A stretch of 64,000 bases of DNA from Symbiodinium microadriaticum (GCA_001939145.1 LSRX01000080.1:567171-631170), one strand, 5' to 3'. Shown: positions 1-11,010, numbered from the stretch's first letter. Translations and numbers: made by a program. Notes: a model not told the origin generated them from the sequence alone.

Positions 1-509
1 GCCTCTCACCCCAAGATGGGCAACTACGCAATTGCCCGTGACAGGAGGTACCGCAAAACAGGCTCTCGACGAACAGAGCTCTCGCTTAGGGACTTGCTTG
101 TCTGTCAGCTGGAAGAAAGGCCGCAGTCCCAGGTAGCAAGGCGGCAACTGAAGACGATCTGACAAAAGAAGACTGGGGATGAGTCTCAGTTCTTGGAGGG
201 GTGTTGACAGAGCCGACATGAGCTGACACGATGGTCGTCATCCTCTGGAAACCAGGCGCTGAGGCGGCAGAGACGTATGGTGAGATGACATTTTCTTTCG
301 GATGTAGACTACCTCTGGGTCCTTGTTGGATACAATTTTACATTATTGTTATAAGAGTGAAACCCAATAAGGATTGAAGATGATCATGTTTAATATATCC
401 CCAACAAGGAACCAGACCTGCGGAATGCCAGAATGAACGGGATTTGCTTTTTTTTGGAGCGCAGCGGCTCAGAGCTCGAGCCATAGCCTCTGCGTCTGCC
501 GTCGCAAGA
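1..509. other. Upstream flank of the sulfatase gene, no gene seen
   Basis: Mixed-composition sequence without a convincing reading frame. It must carry the promoter and 5' leader of the sulfatase gene, but I see no TATA-like box, no spliced-leader relic and no strong repeat. A short run of T and A near 330-355 is the only compositional feature. Confidence 0.5.
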
Positions 510-2114
510 ATGGTCGTCAAAAGCTTACTGGCCTTTGCATCCTTTGCTGGTTTGGCAGCCAAGCCGAACTTCGTAGTCCTCTTCGTTGACGACATGGGCA
601 TCAACCAAGTAGCAGTGGACAAGTCTGTCTATGCAAGCCAGGTTTATGGATATACAGGTGACAACGGCACCATTGCCACTCCGAATGTGGCACGGCTTGC
701 CAAAGAAGGTCTATTGTTTCAAACCTGGTATAGCTCCTTCCATCTGTGCTCCCCCAGTCGTGCCTCGATGCTGACAGGGCGGCACAGCATCCGAAGTGGT
801 GTTGGCGTGCCCTGTGGTGCGGCGGCAGTTTGCCGTGGCTCAGGCGGGAATCAGGTCTTCACTGCAGAAGCCATCGGAGGCTTGCCTTTGAACGAGACCA
901 CCACCGCCGAAGCGCTTTCCGAGGTAGGTTACGTCAGCATGGCCATTGGCAAGTGGCACGTGGGCCAGCGAAAACAGTTTCTGCCGACAAACCGCGGGTT
1001 CGGTCACTACTTGGGCATTCCCTTCAGCCAGGACATGGGCACGTCTGCATGGCTCCCTGTACCAAGCGAGCCTTTTAAGCCTGTTCCGCTGCCGCTACTC
1101 AACGGCACCGCCGTGATCGAGCAGCCCGTTGATCTTGGCAGCCTTACTCAGAAGTATGCTAAGGCCGCCGTGGACTTCGTTTCGAACGCCCCAGGTCCTT
1201 TCTACCTATATGCAGCCTTCAATCACGTCCACGGGCCCAACACTGCCGGGCCGGCCTTCTGCGGAAAGTCCCCGCAAGGTGCAGTAGGCGATGCTGTCGA
1301 AGAGGTCGATTGGGCCATCGGGCAGATCATGGACGCCGTGCGAAGGCGAGTTGCCAAGGAGGGCGACAATACGCTGGTGCTCTTCACCAGCGACAATGGC
1401 GCACCCACGGGCAGCAGGTGGGGCAATGACAGCCGAGGCAATCTTCCCTTGAGAGGTGCCAAAGCACAGCTATGGGAAGGGGGCTTCCGAGAGCCCGCCA
1501 TCGCTTGGGGACGGGGTGTTCGCAAGGGCCTGACTCAAGCCATTGCATCCACTCTGGACGTCCACACAACCCTTTTGAGCCAGGCCGGTGTGAAGCTTCC
1601 AGAGGATCGAACAATCGATGGCATTGACCTCACAGACGTCCTGGCCGGCCGTTCTGAGCAAGCCCACGAGTGTTACCCCTTTTACAACGAGCCGGACTCG
1701 CACAATGCTTCCAGCCCGTTCGCGCTTTCTGCAGTGAGATGCGGAAACTACAAGGCCTACTGGTTTACAAACGGAGAAGCACCTCCTGCAGGACGGCCAG
1801 CCGGCTTGCAAGAACAGCCGCTTCTTTTCAACCTCGTTGCAGATCCAGGCGAGAATCAGCCTTTGGATGAGCAGTCTTCGGAGTATGCGCAGGCTCTCAA
1901 GCGTATTGCGGTGTGGAGGGAGCAGCACATCCAAACTGTGCAGTGGGTGCAGTCACAAACTGAGTTGGGTTCAGACCCTTCGCATGCCATTTGCTCCCCC
2001 ATCAGCTGCAACCTCACGCCAGAAAACTGGCAACCTGCCAGTGTGTGCTCAGTTGACATCTGCAAGCAGAGGCAGGGGCTCGTCAAGCAGTGTGAAGGAG
2101 AGCTTCTGGTGTAG
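510..2114 (+). CDS. Secreted arylsulfatase-type sulfatase, intronless
   Basis: Hydrolyses sulfate esters using a formylglycine made from an active-site cysteine; the natural substrate (sulfated glycan, lipid or small aryl ester) cannot be read from sequence. I use the ATG at 510 (534 residues) because it is followed by a short hydrophobic stretch, residues 5-17, that fits a signal peptide and leads into the sulfatase core. The in-frame ATG at 444 would add 22 residues before it. Numbered from 510, metal ligands Asp27-Asp28, the CSPSR signature with Cys80 and Arg84, Lys148 and His150 in GKWH, His241, Asp295-Asn296 in SDNG, and Lys318 before EGG are all present. Six cysteines in the C-terminal 150 residues suggest disulfides, as in lysosomal or secreted arylsulfatases. 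The length is near the roughly 500 residues usual for arylsulfatase A-type enzymes. No intron or frameshift interrupts it. The family call is firm; the exact subfamily is open. Confidence 0.95.
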   Translation: MVVKSLLAFASFAGLAAKPNFVVLFVDDMGINQVAVDKSVYASQVYGYTGDNGTIATPNVARLAKEGLLFQTWYSSFHLCSPSRASMLTGRHSIRSGVGVPCGAAAVCRGSGGNQVFTAEAIGGLPLNETTTAEALSEVGYVSMAIGKWHVGQRKQFLPTNRGFGHYLGIPFSQDMGTSAWLPVPSEPFKPVPLPLLNGTAVIEQPVDLGSLTQKYAKAAVDFVSNAPGPFYLYAAFNHVHGPNTAGPAFCGKSPQGAVGDAVEEVDWAIGQIMDAVRRRVAKEGDNTLVLFTSDNGAPTGSRWGNDSRGNLPLRGAKAQLWEGGFREPAIAWGRGVRKGLTQAIASTLDVHTTLLSQAGVKLPEDRTIDGIDLTDVLAGRSEQAHECYPFYNEPDSHNASSPFALSAVRCGNYKAYWFTNGEAPPAGRPAGLQEQPLLFNLVADPGENQPLDEQSSEYAQALKRIAVWREQHIQTVQWVQSQTELGSDPSHAICSPISCNLTPENWQPASVCSVDICKQRQGLVKQCEGELLV

Positions 2115-2430
2115 TGTCTTCGCAGCGGCGTAGCGGACTGCAGCTGGCATGCCACAGCTTCTGGTTTCAAAAGTACGACGGCGACTACGGCTCAACCGTT
2201 CCTGTGGCAGCCGGTCGCTCCGGCAGAATGCTCGGGCTGCCTGGACCGTAGACGGACTCCCTGTGCTTTGGCTAGGAAATCATCATGGACTACTTTTTGG
2301 AAGCCTTATCTGCTTCATACGAACTGGTAAGAGCCCTGGTTTTGTGTCTTTGAGTGAGAGAAGCAGCCAAGCAGTCCCGTTAACCAAAGATCCCCAGCCG
2401 TGATGCAAAGACCGAAGGACTGTTGTCCTA

Positions 2431-2521
2431 GTATTACTATACATTATTACTATTATTATTATTATTATTACTAGTATTATTGCTGTTATTGTTATGATTA
2501 TGATTATGATTATGATTATGG

Positions 2522-2554
<33 letters not shown>

Positions 2555-2614
2555 TGGTCATTATTATTATGGTCATTATGATTATTATTATGGCTAGTAT
2601 GGTTATGGTTATTA
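2431..2614. repeat. ATT / GATTAT microsatellite block
   Basis: Imperfect runs of ATT interspersed with GATTAT and GGTCATT units, A/T-rich and strongly strand-biased. It generates spurious long frames, for example an Ile-rich minus-strand frame at 2283-2867. Confidence 0.9.
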
Positions 2615-2777
2615 CCGGGTTTTGACGATTTCGGCACCCTCTGCAAGCCCGAATCCTGGACTCGATGCTGTCAAGCAGAAACTTCGCAAAGGAAAGCCAT
2701 CTTTGAAGGGATTCAGGCCTTATACAGCCTACGGCACCAGATTGACGGGAAAAGATCATGTTCAGGGGTTCCTGATT

Positions 2778-2804
2778 CCTAAACCCTAAACCCTTAAACC
2801 CTGG
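2778..2804 (-). repeat. Telomere-like tract (CCCTAAA type)
   Basis: About three to four CCCTAAA-like units on the plus strand, one lengthened to CCCTTAAA. The first of many such internal tracts in this window. Confidence 0.85.
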
Positions 2805-3359
2805 TCCCTTGACTCTGAGCCTCAGCAAGTCAGTCGTAGAGGCTTGGATATTCCCCTGGCGCTCCATTTCTGGGTGGCAGCCTCGGCTTTTTGCAGAGAT
2901 GACCGTCAGAAAGCTTTCGCAGGCTTATTCGAGTCTTGAGCTGCGGGGTTTGAGGCAGATTGAGGTGGTTGGATTTGGGGTGGCCGGTTTGAAGGTCTTG
3001 GTTGCGGCATTCCTTGCGAAAGGCTTGCGCCATCAACCCTAAGCATCTGTCTTTCTACAACACCTCGGCCTCTCAGTGCATCACCGAGGCAGTCAATTTG
3101 CGAAATCGCCTGATCTTCAAGTGTCCTGAAGGCACCAGCTCTATGGGGTTGGATGGAGTTGCGACATATAGCGCCATTGCAGGCTCATGCGGGCTCCCCG
3201 CCCCGAGCTGTCACAGCTAGTCGACACTTGTTCAAAGGCACCTTGGTGTGTATGACGTGTTGACCCAGCTTGAGGATGTTTCTGTGCCATGACGGCTGCA
3301 CGACCAGCTAACATGCGCCATCAAGCATCACCAAACACTTCTGCAGCATGATCAGATGC

Positions 3360-3540
3360 TGTACACTCTGTGTGTTTGTGTGTATGTGCTTCTGGTACGC
3401 ATGTGCATATGTATTTATAATATGCATGCGTGCATACAACTATGTGCGCACGTATAGAGGCTGTTGCGCAGACCGCATACATGCATGCATACATACAGAC
3501 AGCCACATGCATGCATGCTGCCATACCATACCATGCACTT
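3360..3540. repeat. TG / CATA / CATG microsatellite block
   Basis: Alternating TGTG, CATGCATG, CATACATA and CCATA motifs, degenerate. It resembles a short version of the block at 31.6-32.7 kb. Confidence 0.8.
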
Positions 3541-6500
3541 CCATCTGTCTGGAGAGGCCGGCTACTTCCCTGGCCGCCCACTTGGTCTTACATCCGCCAC
3601 ATCACGGAAGTCGCCTGGGCACAGAACCAGGCACTTTTTGGCCGGTGCTTTCGGTGCGGAAAGCCCCGAAGCTAGTCTCTTTTGTGACAGCAACGTTATG
3701 GCAACAGCGTTGTAGAGTTTGGGGTTTAAGAGTTTGGTGGGGTCCCAGCCCGCTGATGGCACTCGCTTTTGAAAAGCTTGAGCCACTCCTGCGCCTGTGG
3801 CGTCTGCTGGTTGACCTGCGGTGATAAAACTGTTCATCTCTAGAGGGGAGGAGCTTCTGCATCGGAAACAGACTTTCACAGATTGACAGTTAGGGCATTA
3901 CCAATCCGGTTGTCGTTACTGTCATTACTCTTGTATTGTTTGTAGTTCTTAGGAGAACTGGTGTCACTGTGTGCACTCTACACATCATGCACAAGAGCTG
4001 CAACCGCAGAAACCAAAGGCTCACGAGAGTTAGTAGAGGCAGAAATTCTGCAACATCAACGCACAAGTAGAGGTGGGATGGAAAGCACAGGTTTCAGTAG
4101 AAGCAGTAGTGACCTCCATAGCGCCCTGATTACCATTAGTTTTCGTCATACCATGAGCAATCTTACGAACAATCTGCACAAGGCCAGTCTTTGAATGAAT
4201 CGCCTGAGTCATTGGAACTTCAGGTTGGGAGTGCCTACTTAGATTACTTAGATGTCGACTTGGACGCTTTTGACACCCTGGGTAGAGAACTGGACCACCG
4301 TGACATGTAGCTTGCGGGCTTGTGGCTTTAGGGTTGTAGGAGTTACGGTTCATGTATGAGTCAAGACTTTCGGGATCTTGGCAGGTTCTCAAGAAGCAGG
4401 CGACTGGGGCATCTGCTTGCCAGGGGCAGTTGCAAATGCCATTCGCAACTCGGTGGAGTCAAGCTTGAGTCGAGACACACAAGAGCAAGACAGTGATCTG
4501 AATACCTTGGAGGCTGTTTGTAGCATGATTATACTCAGAAACCCTGAAGAATAGCGTTACTTCTGTAGTACTACTTTTGAGAAACGGCTGGATGTGAAGC
4601 AGCGCCTTTTGAGGCTCGCCAGGTATCATACAGCCACCCTAGCTGACTTTGGGTTTTCGGTTTAGGGTTACCCAGTTTGTAAGAAAACGAGGGAAGTGGC
4701 AGGCTGCTTGCTGCCGTCATCAGCCGAGGAGCATTTCGAGGGAGACTTTTCTCTTCAACTCCGTGCCACTCTTCCCGCCGGGGAAGTTCTGCGAATTCAG
4801 AACCCAGAGGACTGCAGACACATCAAGTTGTAGAGCCTACGGGACATGATCATCTCACACATGTACCATTTTCGCGCCGCCGACAGCGGCAGCAGCATGT
4901 AGATCAACAGTGGCATCGCTCGCCACATGGGAGTTGCTCGCAGAGAGCCTAGTATGTACGATCCGGAACGAAGTGCCAACCCGCTTGCCTTGCAAAGGGC
5001 ATCTCATGACCCAGTCGTAGTTTGTCAGCAGCATTGTTAGGAAACGACGCGAAACCACCTAAAGAGTGCGGTGGCTTGGATACTTCAGTTTCGATTCTGC
5101 CAGGATCCTGTCGTGGATCGCTCCACCTTGGATCCCAACTGCTGCAGTCTTAGCCTTCAATTCTCTCTCTAGGTCGAGGCCATGTTGGACATTTCTTGGA
5201 TCTCGCATGTTTGAAGCTCTCGCAAATCATCGAAGCACCCGCGGCAAATTTACTGCTTGAATTTCTTCAGGCCTTCGGAAATGTGATGTGTGGTGGTTCC
5301 GTGAGGGTGGACATGTGATGTGTTTTGGCGCAAGCCCGAAGTTGGCATGCCGCTTGCGAAAGTGGGTGGAACATCCCCAGTCGTCATGTGAACTTGGAGT
5401 TCCCAAAGAAGGCAACGTTGTTGCAGGAGCTGCAAGGTGATCGAAGGGCCTTTGAAATCCTTCTCATACCGACCATAAGAGGCAAGCAGAACTGGGCTGT
5501 ACATAGCTGGCTGAAAATTTCGAGGTGCCACGAGCCGCACCACATCTTTCCAGAGTAGATTCGATGTTCAATTACCGAAAGATGACAGCAATATCAACTT
5601 GCTTATAATCAAAATTTCAAGTTGAGGATCCCTGAAGAATTTTTCTGGTCCTTTTTAGTGAGGCTCGGATTCGGAGAGGTGGATAATTCTTATGATTCAA
5701 ACATTATGATAATATTAGAGGAGTCGATAGGTCATTAAGAGAATATATTGGTTAAAAATGAAGATATTGATCTCGAAATGTATTTTAAAAAATATTAATT
5801 AAGAATGTATATTCGGACAATCAGATATGTATATATATATATATATGACAAATCGTTTGATTTTAAGGTTCTTTTAAAATTCGTGAATAGATAATAATAA
5901 TAATAACTTTATCTTTTCGGAAAAAGGTTGAAAATTTTTGATATTTTTTCTACTTATTATTTGAATGAACTAACGAAGAAAAAAGTGTTCTGAAAAAATG
6001 GCGTCGCGTTGCTTGTGCTTGTATTGAGTGCGCGGCGTAATCCCGGTATTTTCATCGTTTGATGTTTCTTTTTTTTGTTGAAAGCCTTTTGTAAATTTGG
6101 TCTCGCGATACTTTATTTTGAAATCGCGCGTTTTCTCTCTCGATGTTCGTTGGAGGAGGTTATGTCTAGCTGTTTTAGTCTGTCTCTGTCGGTTTTGTTT
6201 CTTTAGATTTGTTTGTATTTACTTAATTGATTATATTTACGTGTTTTTATTTGGTCGGAGTTATCTATTTTTCTGATATAAAATATTTGATGATTTAATA
6301 AGAAAAAGAATATATTTCTTTACGAATGAAAAATTGATTTTAAATCTATCGCGGAATTTTCGTAAAGATTTATTTATATATTGGCAAGATAGAAGCTTGA
6401 ATTATATTTTATATCTTATGAATTTTCTAATATTGAATTGAAATATAAATATTATAATTAAGATTTTTGATATAGTTCTTAGATATTTCGGATCGATTTT

Positions 6501-6889
6501 AATTAAGCTAGAATAATAATAACAAGAATATAAACTAATAAATAAACCTGATAGATATATTTAAATATAATTATTATTTCATATAATTAATATTAGAAAA
6601 AGCTTTAGATTACTTATTAAATATATTTCTTAATATATAATATTGAAATATTTCTCGATAATTTTTAATTTAATTTATTATTAGTTAATTCTGAAATATA
6701 TATAAAAGCAAATATCATTTTTTAGTCGAATCGAAAAAATATTATTTTTCTATTTTGTATATTTTTTAAATATCCGATTTAATTATGAGAATATTAGTTT
6801 ATATTATGTTATAATATAATAATCTTCTATTAGAGAGGCTCTGTTGCTTCTAGTAGCGGATAAAGAAGGTTGCAAATTATTTTATATTG

Positions 6890-7660
6890 AAATATTTATT
6901 ATGAGATAAGAAGATAGATATATAAGCAGGCAGACAAATAAATAGACGGACAACTAGATAAGTAAGCAAATAGGCAAACAAATAGAGATAAATAGATAGA
7001 TAGATGGACAGACGAATAGACGGATAGATATATAGATAGGCAGACAAGCGGCTAGACAGTTAATTAAATAGATAAATAGATAGATAAATATGCAAGCAGT
7101 CAAACATCCAAATAAATGGACAAGTGATAGATAGATAGACAGATAGATAAATAGATTCAAATAGATATAGGCAGAATATAGCCAGATATAAGCAGATATA
7201 ATCAAATATAATCAGATATAGACAGATAGATAGATAGACAGACAAATAAATAGACGCGCAAGCAAAATAATAAGCAGATAAGTAAATAAATAAATAAATA
7301 GATAAGTAATCAAAATAGATAAATAGGTCATTAGGTAAATAGAAACAGAGCCAATAAATAGATAATCAAAAAAATAAATCAATAAGTAATCAAACAAATA
7401 AACATGTAAGCAAGCAAATAAATAGATAAATAGATAAAAAAATAAATAGATAAATAGATAAATAGATAAATAGATAAATAGATAAATAAAAAAATAAATA
7501 GATATACAGATAGATAGGCAGACAAATAAATAAATAGATAGGCAAGGCGAAAAGTTATATCAATAAATAAATAAAATTACAAGGCAAGTAAATAAATAAC
7601 TCAAATGCCAAGTAAATAAATATATAAGCAAATAAAGTGGCAAATAGAGAAATTAGAAAT
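6890..7660. repeat. GATA / AAAT tetranucleotide field
   Basis: Continuous imperfect arrays of GATA, AAATA and AATAGATA units with CAG/CAA interruptions; a cleaner sub-array of GATAAATA-type units runs from about 7440 to 7500. Frames crossing it on the minus strand encode Ile/Tyr/Leu-rich strings that are repeat artefacts. Confidence 0.9.
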
Positions 7661-8080
7661 AATCATAGATAGAAATAGAGATAGAAATAATCAGAAATAG
7701 AGATATAGAGATAAATATAGAAATAATTATAAAGATAGATATAAATATAGGCATAGAACAAATAAATATAAATATAAGAAGAGATAAATAAAATAACAAA
7801 TAGAGATCCATATAAAAATAAATAGAGGTAGGAACAGAGAGAGAAACGAAGAAATAGAGAGATAAAGATATAGAGATAGAGTCGAGAGATCGAAAAATAG
7901 AGAAAGAGAGAGAGAGAGAGAGAGACGGAGAGAAGAGCAGTGATAGAGACAGAGATAGAAGCGGCGACAAAGATAGAGACAGAGACGACAAAGACGACAA
8001 AAACGATAGAGATAACAGGGACGACAGGGACGACAGAGACGACAGAGACGACAACGAAACAGATATAGGCAAATAGATAC
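7661..8080. repeat. AGATA / GAGA / GACGACA purine-rich field
   Basis: Continuation of the same low-complexity field. The unit drifts from AGAAATAGAGATA through pure GA (about 7904-7926) to GACGACA/GACAGAGAC near 7976-8056. The plus strand is almost free of pyrimidine runs throughout. Confidence 0.88.
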
Positions 8081-8292
8081 AAACAGATTAATATAGGGAG
8101 ACGAACTCCTGTTTGCCAAACGCAAACACGGAAACAGACGCATAGATATATACGAGAGATATCGACAAAAATCCTGTCGTATTTCTTATTGAAAGTGTCT
8201 TACGAATCCGTCTCAGATCTTGGTGTCCTTATTTTTGCAAGCCTCTTCTGTGTTTTTCGAGCGACCCCAAAAATCAGATGCCTTTCTTCTTT

Positions 8293-8583
8293 AAAGCCTC
8301 TTTTTTGCGACATGCTCCCGGAACTAAAATTTCGGTAATTTTATAGCCGGGAGCATGTCCCAAAAATTTCGGAAATTTAATGACCGCGAGCATGCCCACC
8401 GAAAATTTCGGAAATTTTATTACCGGGAGCTTGTCTCCCTCGAGCTACCAAAATTTCCGAAATTTTTTTATACCGCGAGATTTCCTAAAGCTACCAAATT
8501 TATTTTAGTAGCGGGGAAAAAGTGCTCCCGGTACTGAAATTTCCGAAATTTTGGTAGCGCGAGACAAGCACTCAAGAGGCTTT
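8293..8583. mobile_element. Foldback / MITE-like hairpin cluster
   Basis: AAAGCCTCTT at 8293-8302 is mirrored by AAGAGGCTTT at 8574-8583. Inside, GACATGCTCCCGG at 8309-8321 pairs perfectly with CCGGGAGCATGTC at 8347-8359. The near-palindrome AAATTTCGGAAATTT or its complement occurs about four times between short CCGGGAGC/CGCGAG blocks in alternating orientation. The last unit (8522-8570) is again a hairpin. There is no coding capacity. The structure fits a non-autonomous terminal-inverted-repeat element or a nest of them; target-site duplications are not evident. Confidence 0.6.
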
Positions 8584-9407
8584 CGAAACGAAACGCGCCA
8601 AAGGACGAGGTTCCAGCCCGATATTCAGAAGTATTCCTTCGAATAAAATATCATCAGGTAATCAAGTGTGCGTATTTTCGTCGTCAATGTCAACATGCAG
8701 GTCATAGTCAAGCAAGCTAGCCTGCTCTTCAGGCTGGCAATGGTCGTGCCTATGCAGTCGGGGTACCACCTCCTGATTGCAGGCTGGCACGTCTAGTTTT
8801 TTCTGTCCAATTTCTTATCTAGCCGCATCCGTCTCGACACCTCGCGGACTCCATCGAATCTCTTGTCTGACAGACCTCCAGCCTGGGTTCGCAACACGAA
8901 AGGTGGACAAATACAGTCAGGTCTGTTTGTTGCTCATGGACTCGCTGCATAGTTGCAGCCGAAGTCACGTTAAGTGAGGAGGTTCCTGTCCTTGCAATCC
9001 TGTCACAGAAAAAGACAGCACAAATGGAATTTCATCCTTGGTGCAAGCCTTGCCTGCCACCGGTAGTTTGGGCCAACGATGCGGTCGGCAGAAACTCTTC
9101 TTCAGATGTTGGCAACATCCCAAACAGCCGACACCCCGATCTCGTGGTGAGTCGTCTCCTGGGGGAGGAAGCTGAACAAAAACGCGGGGCAGAAATACGG
9201 AAGTTTCATAAAACACTGGCCCTTTCAAATTCCTACAGAGGAGCCCCTCATTTTAGGAACCCCAGCCCCATTCATTTAAACACGAAAGCAACACATCGAG
9301 CTAAATTGCCGCAGGGTTCAGAAAGCCAGTGGGAAGAAGATTGCGTGTCAAAGATGCTGCGAGACTTTGCCGTTTCATCTCGCGTCTTCAGAGTCTCATC
9401 AGTGATC
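8584..9407. other. No recognisable gene
   Basis: Composition returns to the window's usual balanced base content. Short frames on both strands overlap without protein-like character. Nothing else is seen. Confidence 0.5.
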
Positions 9408-9779
9408 CTACTCCAATGGAGCCTCGCTTGCTGCATTGCGAATGCTCTGTCTCATCTTAGGTGACTCCGGCAACACTTGGCTCGGCATGTAAGAAGGACT
9501 TGACAAAATGCCTGGGCCGCGCGCATCCAGAGTAAAGAAACCGCGAATGTCGATGCCGCATGCTTGCAGCAGCTGTTGCAGCAAGGAAGCAGGCAAAGCA
9601 CCAAGACTCCATCCCCCCAAAATCATGCACGAGCATGCTTCTGCCGGAGAGCCGTGCTGCACACTACATGCACATTTGCTTGCAAGATGCACAGCCTCCT
9701 TGACAAAGCAGGTCAAGAGTCCACGGAGACCACATCGGCTCAGCAATGCACTTTGCCAGATCGGAAAACGACCCTTCAT
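9408..9779 (-). CDS. Thioesterase-like (alpha/beta-hydrolase) fragment, probable exon or remnant
   Basis: The 123-residue minus-strand frame carries GGWSLGA at residues 55-61, a GxSxG nucleophile elbow with Ser58. A helix of the form ALPASLLQQLLQACGIDI follows, then FFTLD with Asp85 and a Gly/Pro turn. This order (elbow, helix with alternating Leu/Gln, small beta strand ending in LLD-like Asp) is that of type I thioesterase domains of polyketide and peptide synthetases, which release the product by hydrolysis. Residues 5-10 could be the preceding beta strand. The N-terminal oxyanion region and the C-terminal histidine are absent, so this is one exon or a decayed piece. A pyrimidine-rich stretch and an AG lie just upstream near 9770. 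Matches by eye only; another alpha/beta-hydrolase is possible. Confidence 0.42.
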   Translation of the reverse strand: MKGRFPIWQSALLSRCGLRGLLTCFVKEAVHLASKCACSVQHGSPAEACSCMILGGWSLGALPASLLQQLLQACGIDIRGFFTLDARGPGILSSPSYMPSQVLPESPKMRQSIRNAASEAPLE

Positions 9780-11010
9780 TCCGCCACCTCCTCACTCCCC
9801 CGGAAAAAGCGAGAAGGAGGCACTGTCCTTCTTCGGAGACTCTCAAGGCTTTGCCTTGGCTGCTGTCAGCCTGGTCAAGCCCTTCGAAACGATTCTGGTT
9901 CCGGCTTTGCAACTAGCGCACTGGACATGCCCTCTGCGATACCGCATTAGGAGCAGTGCCCTACCGCTACACCCCAGGCCCTGAACCCGAAGCACTGCCT
10001 GAAAGCCGAACTCTCCACTCCTTGAAACCCAGTCTAAGGGCAACAGGGGCGCAACAGCACTCAGGTCACTTTTGATTCGTGTTCGTTTAGCTGGGTGCTG
10101 GCATGATCCAACAAGAGGACTGGAGACGGTCAGGCTCGCAGCATGGACAGCTTGGAGAAGACGGAATATCGCTCCAGCTGATGCCAGAGATGTGTCTACT
10201 GATACACTGCGCGAGTGGAAACCCTACAACACCCAGATGCCTGCCTGTCACTCACATGCCGGCACAACAAACGGCTCCTGCGCCCATGCCAGTTCGTGCT
10301 CGATTGCGTCAAGACTGCCAGTAGGTACTGCCAGATCAAAAGCCATCTATGATGACAGCACTTGCACAACCCCGATCCCTTCTGCCAGCACATAAACCGA
10401 AGTGACCCCGAGTGATCACTGCGACACTGAGTTTACAAGGTCTTGGCAAGTAAGTCGATACTGCACCTATGTCTGGCTGCATCTGATCATCGGCAGCAGC
10501 CCCATTAGGCTTATGCAGTGCCTCTTCAACACTTTGTCACCGTCATGGCCTGGCCTTTACTAAGCCCCCTCCTGAACTTGAACAGGGCATCTCGCCCAGC
10601 ATCCGTCCTGGGGCGGAAGGGGCAAAGACCGTCCTCATGCCCGGTTTGAGGGAGGGACACCCAGGAGGGGTGGCAAGGATTCAGGGGGTGCTTATAACTC
10701 TGCTGCGCGATCTTCCTTGTGCAGGTTTTGCTGTTCTTCTGTAAAGCACATCAACGGTCCCGCAGCAACACAGACCAACGCAAGCTGAAGCACGTCGTTC
10801 GTGCTGAAGCCAAGCCTTGAGTGTATTTGAATCCGCTTGTGGCACCAATGGCCAGTAGGAAACCCGGTTGAATGAAAAGTGGAAGAATGAGACACATTTG
10901 GACCTCTGCGTCTCAATGATAGGAAGAGCCGTGGCACCAATGGCCAGCAGGAAACCCTGTCAAATGACAAGTGGCAGCATGACAGACCCAAAAGCATAGG
11001 ATGAATCTCA
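9780..11010. other. No recognisable gene; holds a diverged direct repeat
   Basis: Several short frames, none protein-like enough to call. A diverged 55-base duplication at 10839-10985 is listed separately. Confidence 0.45.
10839..10985 (+). repeat. Diverged direct repeat pair, about 55 bases each
   Basis: GTGGCACCAATGGCCAG begins both copies, at 10839 and 10931. The following 38 bases match with scattered substitutions (for example AATGAAAAGTGGAAGAATGA against AATGACAAGTGGCAGCATGA). The copies are 92 bases apart in the same orientation. Confidence 0.8.

Larger units (their letters stand above)
2115..5569. other. Gene-poor stretch after the sulfatase
   Basis: Holds an ATT/ATG-type microsatellite, one telomere-like tract and a CATA/TG microsatellite block, listed separately. 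The open frames here are short, overlap on both strands and look random; the longest follow the simple repeats. The 3' end of the sulfatase transcript should lie just after 2114. Nothing else can be named. Confidence 0.5.
5570..8292. other. AT-rich island with abrupt compositional borders
   Basis: The base composition changes sharply near 5570, and the sequence stays strongly A+T rich to about 8290, unlike the balanced composition on both sides. The first part (to about 6880) is non-repetitive AT-rich DNA with a small more GC-rich patch at 5998-6190. The second part is simple repeat. No credible coding frame, rRNA piece or organelle gene was recognised. It could be an insertion, an AT-rich repeat region, organelle-derived DNA or an assembly join. 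A 10-base match in inverted orientation, AATTACCGAA at 5570-5579 and TTCGGTAATT at 8331-8340, sits at the two borders but is too short to prove an element. Confidence 0.75.

Noticed and set aside
746..2170. Other frames overlapping the sulfatase gene on both strands
   Set aside because: Shadows of the real gene, which has all catalytic residues in one frame.
2283..2867. 194-codon minus-strand frame rich in isoleucine
   Set aside because: It crosses the ATT microsatellite and its residues follow the repeat; no motif outside it.
5570..6880. Organelle genome fragment
   Set aside because: Composition would fit, but no organelle protein or rRNA word was recognised; left as an open possibility only.
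7653..8143. Overlapping Ser/Leu- and Ile/Tyr-rich minus-strand frames of about 139 codons
   Set aside because: Three phases are open at once in a GATA/GA simple repeat; no protein-like composition.
9508..9984. 158-codon plus-strand frame opposite the thioesterase-like fragment
   Set aside because: His/Pro/Ser/Cys-rich as expected for the reverse complement of a Leu/Gly/Ala-rich coding segment.
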